Shown: positions 14,591 through 21,966 of the stretch, piece after piece
Numbering within the stretch: position 1 is the stretch's first letter
Layout of the letters: the number at the start of each line of letters is the position of its first letter
Assembly (NCBI GenBank): GCA_047624165.1
Contig: JBLHPD010000059.1
Span: forward strand, 1 to 22,348
From: Clostridium_AD sp047624165
GTDB taxonomy: Bacteria; Bacillota; Clostridia; Clostridiales; Clostridiaceae
Direction of reading: 5' to 3'
DNA: 22,348 nt
Notes under the pieces: generated by a model
Databases searched by the model: none
What the model was told of the DNA's origin: nothing
The model's input: the letters and a program-made list of their open reading frames with translations, nothing else
Position numbers and translations under genes: made by a program

Positions 14591-15961
14591 ATGAAAATGC
14601 TAAAGAAAAGAATTTTGTATACGAGCATTGTAACTATAATTGTTGTATTTTCAACTACATTTGCGATACTGATGTTTTTGGAGAGGTTAGATTATAGAAA
14701 TTATCTTCAAGGTCAATATAGTAAAAATATGTATGAGCTTATTAGCTCTGTACAAAATATAAGAATAAATCTAGGTAAATCTGCTATTGTGGGATCTCGT
14801 GAATCCAACATAGTAGTATTTGAAGAAATATTTAGATATTCAGCCACTGCAAATGATAAATTGCATTCATTGCCACTTGACCAATCTGTTGTTGCAGATA
14901 CTAGTGTATTTTTAACTCAAGTAGGAGACTTTTGCTACACTTTATCCAAAGCAACCTCAGAGGGGAAAGAACTAAATGATAAGGATGTTGAATTAATTGA
15001 CGCATTAGAGAATCAATCATATACGCTCCAAGAACAATTAAATGGAGTGCTTTCTGACATAAATGAAGGAAGCGTTAACTGGGGAGAGATTAGGAAAAAA
15101 AGTAGTGGCGTATTTGCAAAATCAGGGGATGATCTTGTGAGTGAGAAATTTGAGGGTATACAAAAGCAAATAGTTCAATATCCAGCATTAATATATGATG
15201 GTCCTTTCTCTGATAATATATTAGAAATAAAGCCTAAGGTAATGTCTCTACCGGAAAAAAGTGAAAAGGAAGCAATACAAATAATAAAAGATATATTTGG
15301 AAAAGATAAAGTGAAAAGCGTTGAAAATAAGCAAGCAGAAGGAAAAACTACAATACCTTCCTACACATTTTACATAACATTTAATGGCCGAGCTGAAAGT
15401 GAACCTAAAACAGTAATAGAAATAAGTAAAAATGGAGGCAGAGTAGTATATTTATTAGATAACAGGTCTATAGGTAAACCAACTATAGATATCAAAAAGG
15501 CAGTAGAAGGTGGAAGCGAGTTTATTAGTAAATTAGGCTATAAAAATATGGAGCCTACATATACGCTAGATTATACAAATACAATAGTAGTAAGTTATGT
15601 ATTTAACCAGAATGAAGTAGTGGTGTACCCAGATCAAGTAAAGCTTAAGATCGCACTTGATAATGGTAGTATTATAGGAATTGAATCTGAAAAATTTTTA
15701 GTGTCTCATGTTGAAAAAAGAAAAGACACTATGCCGAAAATAACTCGAGCAAAAGCACAGGAAAAGGTTGGCAAGAGGTTAAAAATAAGTAAAATTAGTT
15801 TAGCTATTATTCCTACAGAGACTAATAAAGAAGTTTTGTGCTATGAGTTTTTAGGTTCATATAAGGAGAAAAATTTTATAGTATATATTAATGCGAGTAC
15901 CGGATATGAACAAAGAATAATCGAAATAATCGATACTCCTAACGGAAAGCTTACTATTTAG
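14591..15961 (+). CDS. ypeB: Germination protein YpeB
   Basis: Encodes 456 residues, as expected for YpeB. ATG 14591 follows AGGAGG; ATG 14597 is a close alternative. A single N-terminal TM anchor (residues about 8-30) is followed by a helical YpeB domain (RLDYRNYLQGQYSKNMYELI, and VNWGEIRKK near 165). Three PepSY-like repeats cover about residues 225-455 (KEAIQIIKDIFGKDKV; IDIKKAVEGGSEFISKLGYK; ITRAKAQEKVGKRLKISKIS). In Bacillus, YpeB and the cortex-lytic enzyme SleB stabilise each other in the spore and are encoded together. Here sleB is not adjacent; spoIIR is upstream and a terminator follows. Confidence 0.93.
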   Translation: MKMLKKRILYTSIVTIIVVFSTTFAILMFLERLDYRNYLQGQYSKNMYELISSVQNIRINLGKSAIVGSRESNIVVFEEIFRYSATANDKLHSLPLDQSVVADTSVFLTQVGDFCYTLSKATSEGKELNDKDVELIDALENQSYTLQEQLNGVLSDINEGSVNWGEIRKKSSGVFAKSGDDLVSEKFEGIQKQIVQYPALIYDGPFSDNILEIKPKVMSLPEKSEKEAIQIIKDIFGKDKVKSVENKQAEGKTTIPSYTFYITFNGRAESEPKTVIEISKNGGRVVYLLDNRSIGKPTIDIKKAVEGGSEFISKLGYKNMEPTYTLDYTNTIVVSYVFNQNEVVVYPDQVKLKIALDNGSIIGIESEKFLVSHVEKRKDTMPKITRAKAQEKVGKRLKISKISLAIIPTETNKEVLCYEFLGSYKEKNFIVYINASTGYEQRIIEIIDTPNGKLTI

Positions 15962-15967
15962 AGAAAT

Positions 15968-16003
15968 AAAGGATATATTGCATAAGGTGCACATATATCC
16001 TTT
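15968..16003 (+). terminator. Terminator of ypeB
   Basis: AAAGGATATAT (15968-15978) pairs perfectly with ATATATCCTTT (15993-16003); an inner TGCA/TGCA pair can close the loop. Only a broken T-tract follows (TTATTCTATT). Confidence 0.7.
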
Positions 16004-16260
16004 ATTCTATTGAGTTATTTCTAAGTTGCCATTATATTTAAAGGAATGTTATTATAAAAATTGAGTTTAAAAATATTTAATTTTAAAATTAAAATACAAA
16101 TTAATAGCTAAAAATGATATGATATAATATGATATGATGTAAAAAAAAATAGGATTATTTCATACTAAAAAAAATTAGTATTACATAATATATTTATTTA
16201 GTAAACATATGTTTTTATTATACATAAAATGATTATTATGGTTATAAGGAGAGCGAGTCA
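16004..16260 (+). other. AT-rich ddl upstream region
   Basis: No ORF. It contains short direct repeats of ATGATATGATATAATATGAT type at 16114-16139. The TATAAT at 16123-16128 has a weak -35 (TTAATA, 16101-16106) 16 bases upstream and is the best promoter candidate. The SD of ddl (AAGGAGA) is at 16246-16252. Confidence 0.35.
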
Positions 16261-17292
16261 ATGAAAAAGAGAATAGCGGTATTATTTGGTGGACAATCCA
16301 CAGAACATGAGGTTTCAAGAGTATCGGCAACATCGGTATTAAGAAACATTGATGAAGCTAAGTATGATATATACCCTATAGGAATAACTAAGGATGGGTT
16401 ATGGTTTGAATATACTGGAAATTTAGATAACATAGAGAGTGGAGAATGGGAAAAGGATGAATCTAATAAAATCCCAGAGGGGCAAAAGATTTTATTTAAT
16501 AAGGAGGTAGATGTAGTATTTCCAGTATTACATGGACTCTTCGGAGAAGATGGTACTATTCAAGGAATATGTAAATTATCAAATATTCCTTGCGTTGGAC
16601 CTGGGGTAATGTCTTCAGCTATTTGCATGGATAAAATATATACAAAATACTTATTAGAAAAATTCAATATAAAGCAAGCGGATTATGTGGTAATTAATTC
16701 GCATGAATATGTAGAAAATAAAGAATTATTTTTACTGGAAATAGAAAAAAAACTTGGCTATGCAGTATTTATAAAACCATCTAATGGCGGATCTTCTGTA
16801 GGGATAACAAAAGCACATAACAAAGAGGAATTAATATTAGGCCTGGAAGAAGCATTAAAACACGACAGAAAAATTTTAGTGGAAAAGGCTATAAATGCAA
16901 GAGAAATTGAAGTGGCTGTACTCGGAAATGATTATCCTGAGGCATCTATCCCGGGAGAAGTAATCCCAGCGAAAGAATTTTATGATTATGAAGCTAAATA
17001 TAAAAGCGAATCATCTAAGCTTTTAATACCCGCGGCACTGCCAGAGGCTAAGCTACAGACAATTAGAGAAGAGGCTATAAAAATTTATAGAATATTAGAT
17101 TGCGCCGGTATGGCAAGAGTTGATTTTCTAGTAGATAAAGAAACAGAAGATGTCTTTTTAAATGAGGTTAATACTATACCTGGTTTTACTAAAATAAGTA
17201 TGTATCCTAAAATGTGGCAAGCTACAGGTAAAACTTTTGGGGCACTTATTGATGATCTTATTAAATTAGCTATAGAAAGAAACAATCAATAA
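16261..17292 (+). CDS. ddl: D-alanine--D-alanine ligase
   Basis: Encodes 343 residues; ATG 16261 follows AAGGAGA with a 8-base spacer. It is an ATP-grasp ligase joining two D-alanines for the peptidoglycan precursor, in the cytosol. The N-terminal VLFGGQSTEHEVSRVSA (first D-Ala site), HGLFGEDGTIQG, the ATP-binding FIKPSNGGSSVGITKA, the EFYDYEAKY omega-loop, and the metal-binding FLNEVNTIPGFTKISMYP are all present. The K-Y at the end of the omega-loop is typical of D-Ala-D-Ala ligases rather than D-Ala-D-Lac enzymes. The gene is followed after 61 bases by the PP-loop gene, probably in one operon ending at 18818. Confidence 0.96.
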   Translation: MKKRIAVLFGGQSTEHEVSRVSATSVLRNIDEAKYDIYPIGITKDGLWFEYTGNLDNIESGEWEKDESNKIPEGQKILFNKEVDVVFPVLHGLFGEDGTIQGICKLSNIPCVGPGVMSSAICMDKIYTKYLLEKFNIKQADYVVINSHEYVENKELFLLEIEKKLGYAVFIKPSNGGSSVGITKAHNKEELILGLEEALKHDRKILVEKAINAREIEVAVLGNDYPEASIPGEVIPAKEFYDYEAKYKSESSKLLIPAALPEAKLQTIREEAIKIYRILDCAGMARVDFLVDKETEDVFLNEVNTIPGFTKISMYPKMWQATGKTFGALIDDLIKLAIERNNQ

Positions 17293-17353
17293 TAATTGTA
17301 TAGAATTATTTTATTAGTATTTGGTAAAATGTAGTAGAGAGGGGAGAAATCTT

Positions 17354-18337
17354 ATGACAACAGCTTTAGCAATGATTTCTGGAGGTCTTGATAGTATACT
17401 CGCAGCAAAACTTGTAAAAGATCAAGGCATAGAAGTTATTGGGATATGCTTTAAATCACATTTTTTCAATGAGGAAAATGCATTGAAAATAGTTAAACAA
17501 ATAGATATACCATTAGAAGTTGTAGATTTTTCTGATGAACATTTTGAAATGCTGAAAAATCCAAAACATGGATATGGTAAGAACATGAATCCTTGTATCG
17601 ATTGTCATGCTATGATGATGAGGCATTGTGGGGTGCTACTCGAAAAATTTCATGCGGACTTTATTATAACAGGAGAAGTTTTAAACCAAAGGCCTATGTC
17701 TCAAAATAGATCAGCTTTAGACATAGTAAAAAATGAATCCGGTATAGGACATAAAATATTGAGGCCGTTATGCGCTAAAAATCTTAATCCAACTGAAATG
17801 GAGATAGAAGGGTTAATAGATAGAGAAGCTCTAATGGACATAAAGGGAAGGAACAGAAAGGTTCAGATGGAACTAGCAGAAAAATGGGGTATTCTAGAAT
17901 ACCCCTCACCTGCTGGAGGATGTAAACTTACAGAACCTAACTATTCTATAAAACTTAAGGAACTGCTTATGCATAAAAAAGATCCATCTAAAAAAGATTT
18001 AGAATTATTAAAAATAGGAAGACATTTTAGAGTATCTAAGGATGCTAAGATTATATCTACAAGAACGCAGGAAGAGGGAGAACTACTAAACCAATTTTTA
18101 GAGGGAGAAGATCTAATTTTTTTAGCTACTGACTATAATGGATCTACTATTGCCATAATTGGTAATGCGACAAATGAAGATATCGAATTTGCAGCAAAAA
18201 TTTCAGGGCGATATTGTAGAGGTAAGGATGAGGAAAGTGTATCTATTAGTTATGGAAGATATGATAATCCTCTAAATAAATCAATCGATATGCCGCCAGC
18301 AACAGATGAAGAAATAAACAACTATATTTTAAATTAG
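17354..18337 (+). CDS. PP-loop ATPase with C-terminal NFACT-R-like domain (tRNA-thiolation type)
   Basis: Encodes 327 residues from ATG 17354, preceded by GAGGGGAG with an 8-base spacer; the in-frame TTG at 17321 has no SD. The N-terminal half is a PP-loop ATP pyrophosphatase domain: S9-G-G-L-D-S14 with flanking hydrophobic strands, then C81-x2-C84 (NPCIDCHAMM), GEVLNQRPMSQNR, and C190 in PAGGCKLT. This arrangement is like TrmU/ThiI tRNA sulfur-transfer enzymes, with cysteines that could hold sulfur or a cluster. The C-terminal part (GRHFRVSKDAKIISTRTQEE, residues about 217-300) resembles the NFACT-R/DUF814 domain. A tRNA thiolation role is inferred; the target base is unknown. Its stop overlaps the region of the next gene's SD. 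Confidence 0.8.
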   Translation: MTTALAMISGGLDSILAAKLVKDQGIEVIGICFKSHFFNEENALKIVKQIDIPLEVVDFSDEHFEMLKNPKHGYGKNMNPCIDCHAMMMRHCGVLLEKFHADFIITGEVLNQRPMSQNRSALDIVKNESGIGHKILRPLCAKNLNPTEMEIEGLIDREALMDIKGRNRKVQMELAEKWGILEYPSPAGGCKLTEPNYSIKLKELLMHKKDPSKKDLELLKIGRHFRVSKDAKIISTRTQEEGELLNQFLEGEDLIFLATDYNGSTIAIIGNATNEDIEFAAKISGRYCRGKDEESVSISYGRYDNPLNKSIDMPPATDEEINNYILN

Positions 18338-18351
18338 TGAGGGGTAAATTT

Positions 18352-18771
18352 ATGATGAGAAATGCAATAATTTCAGTTGTTAGTAAACAATCTGACAGTG
18401 ATGAAGATGGTGATTCAATTGAAGTCGTGACACCTGGTAAATTTTACAAAGAAGAAAATTGTTATTATGCAATATATGAAGAAACGGAAATTTCAGGAAT
18501 GAAAGGAACTACTACTACATTAAAGATTGATGAAGAAAATTTTACACTTATAAGAACTGGGACTACTAATACAGAAATGAAATTTAAAAAATATGAAAGG
18601 GATTTAACTTTGTATAATACACCTCATGGAGCGTTGGATCTTACGGTGGACACTAGGGAACTTAAGATGAATGTGGATAATAATGGTGGAGATGTTTTTA
18701 TAGATTATGATATGATAATAGGAAATCAACAAGTTTTAAGTACAATTTTGAAAATTAACATAAAAGCTTAA
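18352..18771 (+). CDS. DUF1934 family protein (YwiB-like)
   Basis: Encodes 139 residues from ATG 18352 (or 18355), with GAGGGG at 18338-18343; the GTG at 18337 overlaps the previous stop and lacks an SD. The sequence is rich in alternating beta strands: NCYYAIYEETEISGMKGTTT, FTLIRTGTTNTEMKFKKYER, LDLTVDTRELKMN, VFIDYDMIIGNQQVLSTILK. This matches the DUF1934/YwiB pattern, a calycin-like beta-barrel of unknown activity. No signal peptide. It is probably co-transcribed with ddl and the PP-loop gene; its stop codon lies within the left arm of a strong terminator. Confidence 0.8.
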   Translation: MMRNAIISVVSKQSDSDEDGDSIEVVTPGKFYKEENCYYAIYEETEISGMKGTTTTLKIDEENFTLIRTGTTNTEMKFKKYERDLTLYNTPHGALDLTVDTRELKMNVDNNGGDVFIDYDMIIGNQQVLSTILKINIKA

Positions 18772-18829
18772 TTAACAAAGACTATGTTCTATATTAGAAC
18801 ATAGTCTTTGTTAATTAATAAATTTTTTT
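18768..18829 (+). terminator. Strong terminator of the ddl operon
   Basis: A perfect 22-bp stem (18768-18789 with 18797-18818), 7-base loop, then AATTTTTTT. The left arm contains the TAA stop of the DUF1934 gene. Confidence 0.92.
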
Positions 18830-18933
18830 ATAAAGATATCTAATAATAAAGCTTATTCTATGGATTAGTTTTTGTAAATAAAGTCAATAATTTAATTGAA
18901 GAAATAATGTGCAGAAAATCTAGGAGTGGTTTT

Positions 18934-19221
18934 ATGTTAAAAAATATTGATTATGAGAAGATAATAGAAGCTATTTGCTACGTTAGAGGTATAAAAAGAT
19001 GTGATTTATTAAAAGTATTAAAAAATAAGGAATATAAGTACATTTTATTACTACTACTAAAAGAGTATAAATGTGATGATATAGAGAACATTTATAAGGA
19101 ATTTCTGATTTTTAGTAAAAGATCTATCAAGTATGGTTCGAAAAAAGCGGAAGAGCGACTTTTTATTAATAAAGAGTTTAGAGATATGTATTTTGAAATA
19201 GAAAGCAAATTAGGCATCTGA
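18934..19221 (+). CDS. Small helical protein, possible DnaA domain IV-like fold
   Basis: Encodes 95 residues from ATG 18934, with AGGAGTGG at 18922-18929; the upstream in-frame ATG 18907 lacks an SD. The protein is all-helical and basic: IIEAICYVRGIKRCDLLKVL, KNKEYKYILLLLLKEYKCDD, IYKEFLIFSKRSIKYGSKKA, EFRDMYFEIESKL. The order (helix, conserved R, long hydrophobic helix, SKRSIKYGSKKAEE, FRxMYxEIE) recalls the C-terminal DNA-binding domain IV of DnaA (DHSTVxxAxKKIE) but I cannot confirm it. The last codons LGI-stop are formed by the terminal repeat of copy E, so the original C-terminus may have been altered. Confidence 0.6.
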   Translation: MLKNIDYEKIIEAICYVRGIKRCDLLKVLKNKEYKYILLLLLKEYKCDDIENIYKEFLIFSKRSIKYGSKKAEERLFINKEFRDMYFEIESKLGI

Positions 19222-19272
19222 CAAAAATATACTAGTAAATTGGCTTGGCTAGTCATTTTTTCAGATGCCTTA
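19210..19272. repeat. Short palindromic repeat, copy E, overlapping a stop codon
   Basis: AGGCATCTGA at 19212-19221 and its exact complement at 19261-19270 bound a 39-base AT-rich centre that can pair further (ACTAG/CTAGT, AAAAAT/ATTTTT). TTA flanks both ends. The ends match copy A (AGGCATCTGAAAAAAT on both). The TGA stop of the host gene is inside the left end. It could also act as a terminator. Confidence 0.82.
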
Positions 19273-19536
19273 TATAAAGTAAATTAAAATTTGTATTCAA
19301 AAAAAAAAGAAAAACAAAAAAACACTGGTTAATGATAAAAAAGTGTGATAAGATATTAATATTGTTTTTAAAAATAATTAGCCCATTATGTTTATAGGGT
19401 AATTACTATTATAAGATTATAAAGGAAAAATGTCAAGCTATTTATTTAAAAGTATAAAAGTTTAATGCATGTATTAACAATACTAAGTATGTGAAATTAT
19501 ACAAATTATGATTAATAAAGCATAGGAGGAGTAATT
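19273..19536 (+). other. pyrG upstream region
   Basis: No ORF. TAATTA-G-CCC (19375-19384) can pair with GGG-TAATTA (19397-19405) as a 9-bp stem with a one-base bulge, but no T-tract follows and I see no GGGC transcription-start context of the Bacillus pyrG attenuator. No convincing sigmaA promoter was found. The SD is AGGAGG at about 19524. Confidence 0.35.
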
Positions 19537-21144
19537 ATGGGTAGCACTAAGTACATATTTGTAACAGGTGGGGTAGTTTCATCTTTAGGAAAAGGAATAA
19601 CGGCAGCTTCGCTAGGGAGGCTTTTAAAGAATAGAGGGTTAAAAGTTTCTATTCAAAAATTTGACCCATATATAAATGTGGATCCAGGTACAATGAGTCC
19701 GTACCAGCATGGGGAAGTTTTTGTTACAGATGATGGCGCAGAAACAGATTTGGACTTAGGGCATTATGAAAGATTTATCGACGAGAATTTAAGCAAGAGT
19801 AGTAATGTAACTACAGGAAAAGTATATTGGTCAGTTATATCAAAAGAGAGAAGAGGAGATTTTCTAGGTGGCACAGTACAGGTAATACCACATATAACTA
19901 ATGAGATAAAAGAAAGAGCCTATAGAGTTGCTAAGGAAAAAGATGTAGATGTTGTTATAACTGAAATTGGTGGAACCGTTGGAGATATTGAGTCTTTACC
20001 ATTTTTAGAAGCTATAAGGCAGATAAAATATGAAGTAGGAATAGAAAATGTCTGTTTTATTCATGTTACATTAGTACCATATTTAAGAAAAGCTGGAGAG
20101 CTTAAAACAAAACCTACTCAACATTCTGTTAAAGAACTAAGAAGTATAGGTATTCAACCAGACATTATAGTATGCCGATCTGAAAAGGAGATATCTGAAG
20201 ACATGAAGGCTAAAATTGGGCTGTTCTGTAATTTAGAAGCGGGCTCTGTGATTCAGAATTTGGATGCTGATAATTTATATGAAATACCACTTATGCTTCA
20301 TAAAGAAGGATTAGATACGCTAGTATGTAAAAAATTAAAATTAAATTGTGGTGAAATAGATAATATTGAATGGATAAATATGGTGGAAAAATTAAAGAAT
20401 CTATCTGGGAATGTAAAAATAGCACTAGTGGGAAAATATGTAGAGCTTCATGATGCATATATTTCTGTTGTTGAGGCACTCAGTCATGGAGGTCTTTATA
20501 ATGATTCTAATGTAGAAATTAAATGGGTAGATGCTTGCGATGTAACCTTAGAAAATGCAAGTGAATTATTAGGTGATGTTTCCGGTATATTGGTTCCAGG
20601 CGGATTTGGGGACAGAGGAATAGAAGGTAAAATCGAGGCAACAAGGTATGCTAGAGAAAATAAAGTGCCATTTTTCGGGATATGTCTTGGTATGCAATGT
20701 GCGGTTATAGAATATGCAAGAAACGTAGCAGGAATGGGTGGAGCTAATAGTTCGGAAATTGATGCCGACACGAAGTATCCAGTAATAGATTTGATGCCGG
20801 ACCAAAAGGATTTAGATAAAAAAGGTGGAAATATGAGACTCGGCTTATATGCGTGTAAGTTAGCAAAAGAGTCTAATGTGCATGTTGCGTACAGTGATGA
20901 AGTAATATATGAGAGACATAGACATAGATATGAATTTAATAATGAGTATAGAAAATCAATAATTGATGCAGGACTTACGCTTACGGGAACGAGCCCTGAT
21001 GAAAAATTAGTAGAGATAGTTGAAATTAAAGATCATCCTTGGTTTGTTGGAGTTCAGTTTCATCCAGAACTTAAATCTAGACCTAATAAACCACACCCAC
21101 TATTTAAAGAATTTATTAAGGCATCTTTAGAATATAATAAATAA
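19537..21144 (+). CDS. pyrG: CTP synthase
   Basis: Encodes 535 residues, the normal PyrG length; ATG 19537 follows AGGAGG. It converts UTP to CTP using ATP and glutamine in the cytosol. The synthetase domain opens with KYIFVTGGVVSSLGKGITAA (P-loop) and KFDPYINVDPGTMSPYQHGE; GGTVGDIESLPFLEA and the HVTLVPYL stretch follow. The class I glutaminase domain has nucleophile C383 in GICLGMQC, and H509 with E511 in FHPEL. The C-terminus is complete. Copy D of the palindromic repeat begins at its stop codon. The gene appears to be monocistronic. Confidence 0.98.
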   Translation: MGSTKYIFVTGGVVSSLGKGITAASLGRLLKNRGLKVSIQKFDPYINVDPGTMSPYQHGEVFVTDDGAETDLDLGHYERFIDENLSKSSNVTTGKVYWSVISKERRGDFLGGTVQVIPHITNEIKERAYRVAKEKDVDVVITEIGGTVGDIESLPFLEAIRQIKYEVGIENVCFIHVTLVPYLRKAGELKTKPTQHSVKELRSIGIQPDIIVCRSEKEISEDMKAKIGLFCNLEAGSVIQNLDADNLYEIPLMLHKEGLDTLVCKKLKLNCGEIDNIEWINMVEKLKNLSGNVKIALVGKYVELHDAYISVVEALSHGGLYNDSNVEIKWVDACDVTLENASELLGDVSGILVPGGFGDRGIEGKIEATRYARENKVPFFGICLGMQCAVIEYARNVAGMGGANSSEIDADTKYPVIDLMPDQKDLDKKGGNMRLGLYACKLAKESNVHVAYSDEVIYERHRHRYEFNNEYRKSIIDAGLTLTGTSPDEKLVEIVEIKDHPWFVGVQFHPELKSRPNKPHPLFKEFIKASLEYNK

Positions 21145-21223
21145 GAGGCATGAAAATAAATAACAAGTCAAAGATGCGAAATAGACTCGCATACTGACTT
21201 GTTATTTACTTGAATGTCCCTAA
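21142..21223. repeat. Short palindromic repeat, copy D, at the pyrG stop
   Basis: The arms GAAAATAAATAACAAGTCA (left, from 21152) and TGACTTGTTATTTACTTG (right, from 21194) pair as a long hairpin, with ATGCGA/TCGCAT next. The sequence equals copy B without its internal 82 bases: the join AAGATGCGA-AATAGACTCG falls at a GCGA present on both sides in B. Exact ends are uncertain; the left end may include the TAA stop. Confidence 0.82.
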
Positions 21224-21236
21224 TATAAAAATGTAT

Positions 21237-21280
21237 CCTATAGAGTAGATAAGGGAAAAGTCTATTCTATAGGACTTTTT
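21237..21280 (+). terminator. Terminator with two mutually exclusive stems
   Basis: Stem 1 is 21237-21249 with 21261-21273 (13 bp, one G-U). Stem 2 is AAAAGTC (21256-21262) with GACTTTT (21273-21279). They share bases, and either ends at the T-tract TTTTT (21276-21280). It is the likely end of the pyrG transcript. Confidence 0.75.
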
Positions 21281-21422
21281 ATCGCTAAGATGAATAAGAT
21301 TACCAATTATTTCAAATGAAATCTAGCAGGAGTTTTATAAAATTTATAGAATTTAATATTAAACACTAAAATGAAACTGAATGCTTTTGATATAAAAAAT
21401 ATAAAATATGGAGGTGAGGTAA

Positions 21423-21767
21423 TTGACATTCGATACTAATATTGCTATAGCATTAAAGAATTCTAATGGTCAATATAAGGTGTGCGAGCTGACAATATTT
21501 GAAATAGAGAGTATGAAGACTAGATTTCCATCTTTAAACATTGAATTACATAAAGGTAAAGAGATAGAAATTATGGTTAAGTGTTCGCTATGTGGGGACT
21601 ATCATTTTTATCATTATAATATTAATGAACTTTTGAAAAGGGACATGGTAATAGGCGGATGTGAACAATTAGCATTACCTATATTTTTTATTGGCAAGAA
21701 TCAAAAGGTTATTGAAAAAGTAAATGAACATAGACAAACTATAGAAAAAATTTACGCTATGATATAA
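21423..21767 (+). CDS. Hypothetical protein with CxxC motif
   Basis: Encodes 114 residues from TTG 21423, which has an excellent SD (GGAGGTGA at 21410-21417) with a 5-base spacer; no upstream ATG competes. Mixed alpha/beta. A CSLCGDYHFYHYNINELL segment at about residues 58-75 carries CxxC followed by histidines and could bind a metal, with a further Cys near 85. No TM segment or signal peptide. I do not recognise the family. It lies between pyrG and rho with its own terminator, so it is probably a single-gene transcript. Function unknown. Confidence 0.72.
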   Translation: MTFDTNIAIALKNSNGQYKVCELTIFEIESMKTRFPSLNIELHKGKEIEIMVKCSLCGDYHFYHYNINELLKRDMVIGGCEQLALPIFFIGKNQKVIEKVNEHRQTIEKIYAMI

Positions 21768-21777
21768 AAGAAATTGG

Positions 21778-21815
21778 AAGATGCACATAAATATTTAGAG
21801 GATTGTGTGCATTTT
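21778..21815 (+). terminator. Terminator before rho
   Basis: A 12-bp stem (21778-21789 with 21804-21815, two G-U pairs), 14-base loop, ending in TTTT. Confidence 0.65.
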
Positions 21816-21966
21816 AAATATAGTGGATTAAAATTATGAAATAGGATATAATTAAAATAGTATATCATTTCAAAAAAATTCATTGGATAGAAAATTCGTT
21901 TTTAAATTCCCATGATATTTATAAAATAGATATTATAATTGAAATACCCTTCGGAGGTGCAGATTT

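Noticed and set aside
19375..19405. CTP-responsive attenuator upstream of pyrG
   Set aside because: The hairpin is short, lacks a following T-tract, and no GGGC-type start context was found.
5998..21223. CRISPR array or related repeats
   Set aside because: The repeat copies are kilobases apart, differ in length and fold as long hairpins; no regular spacers exist.
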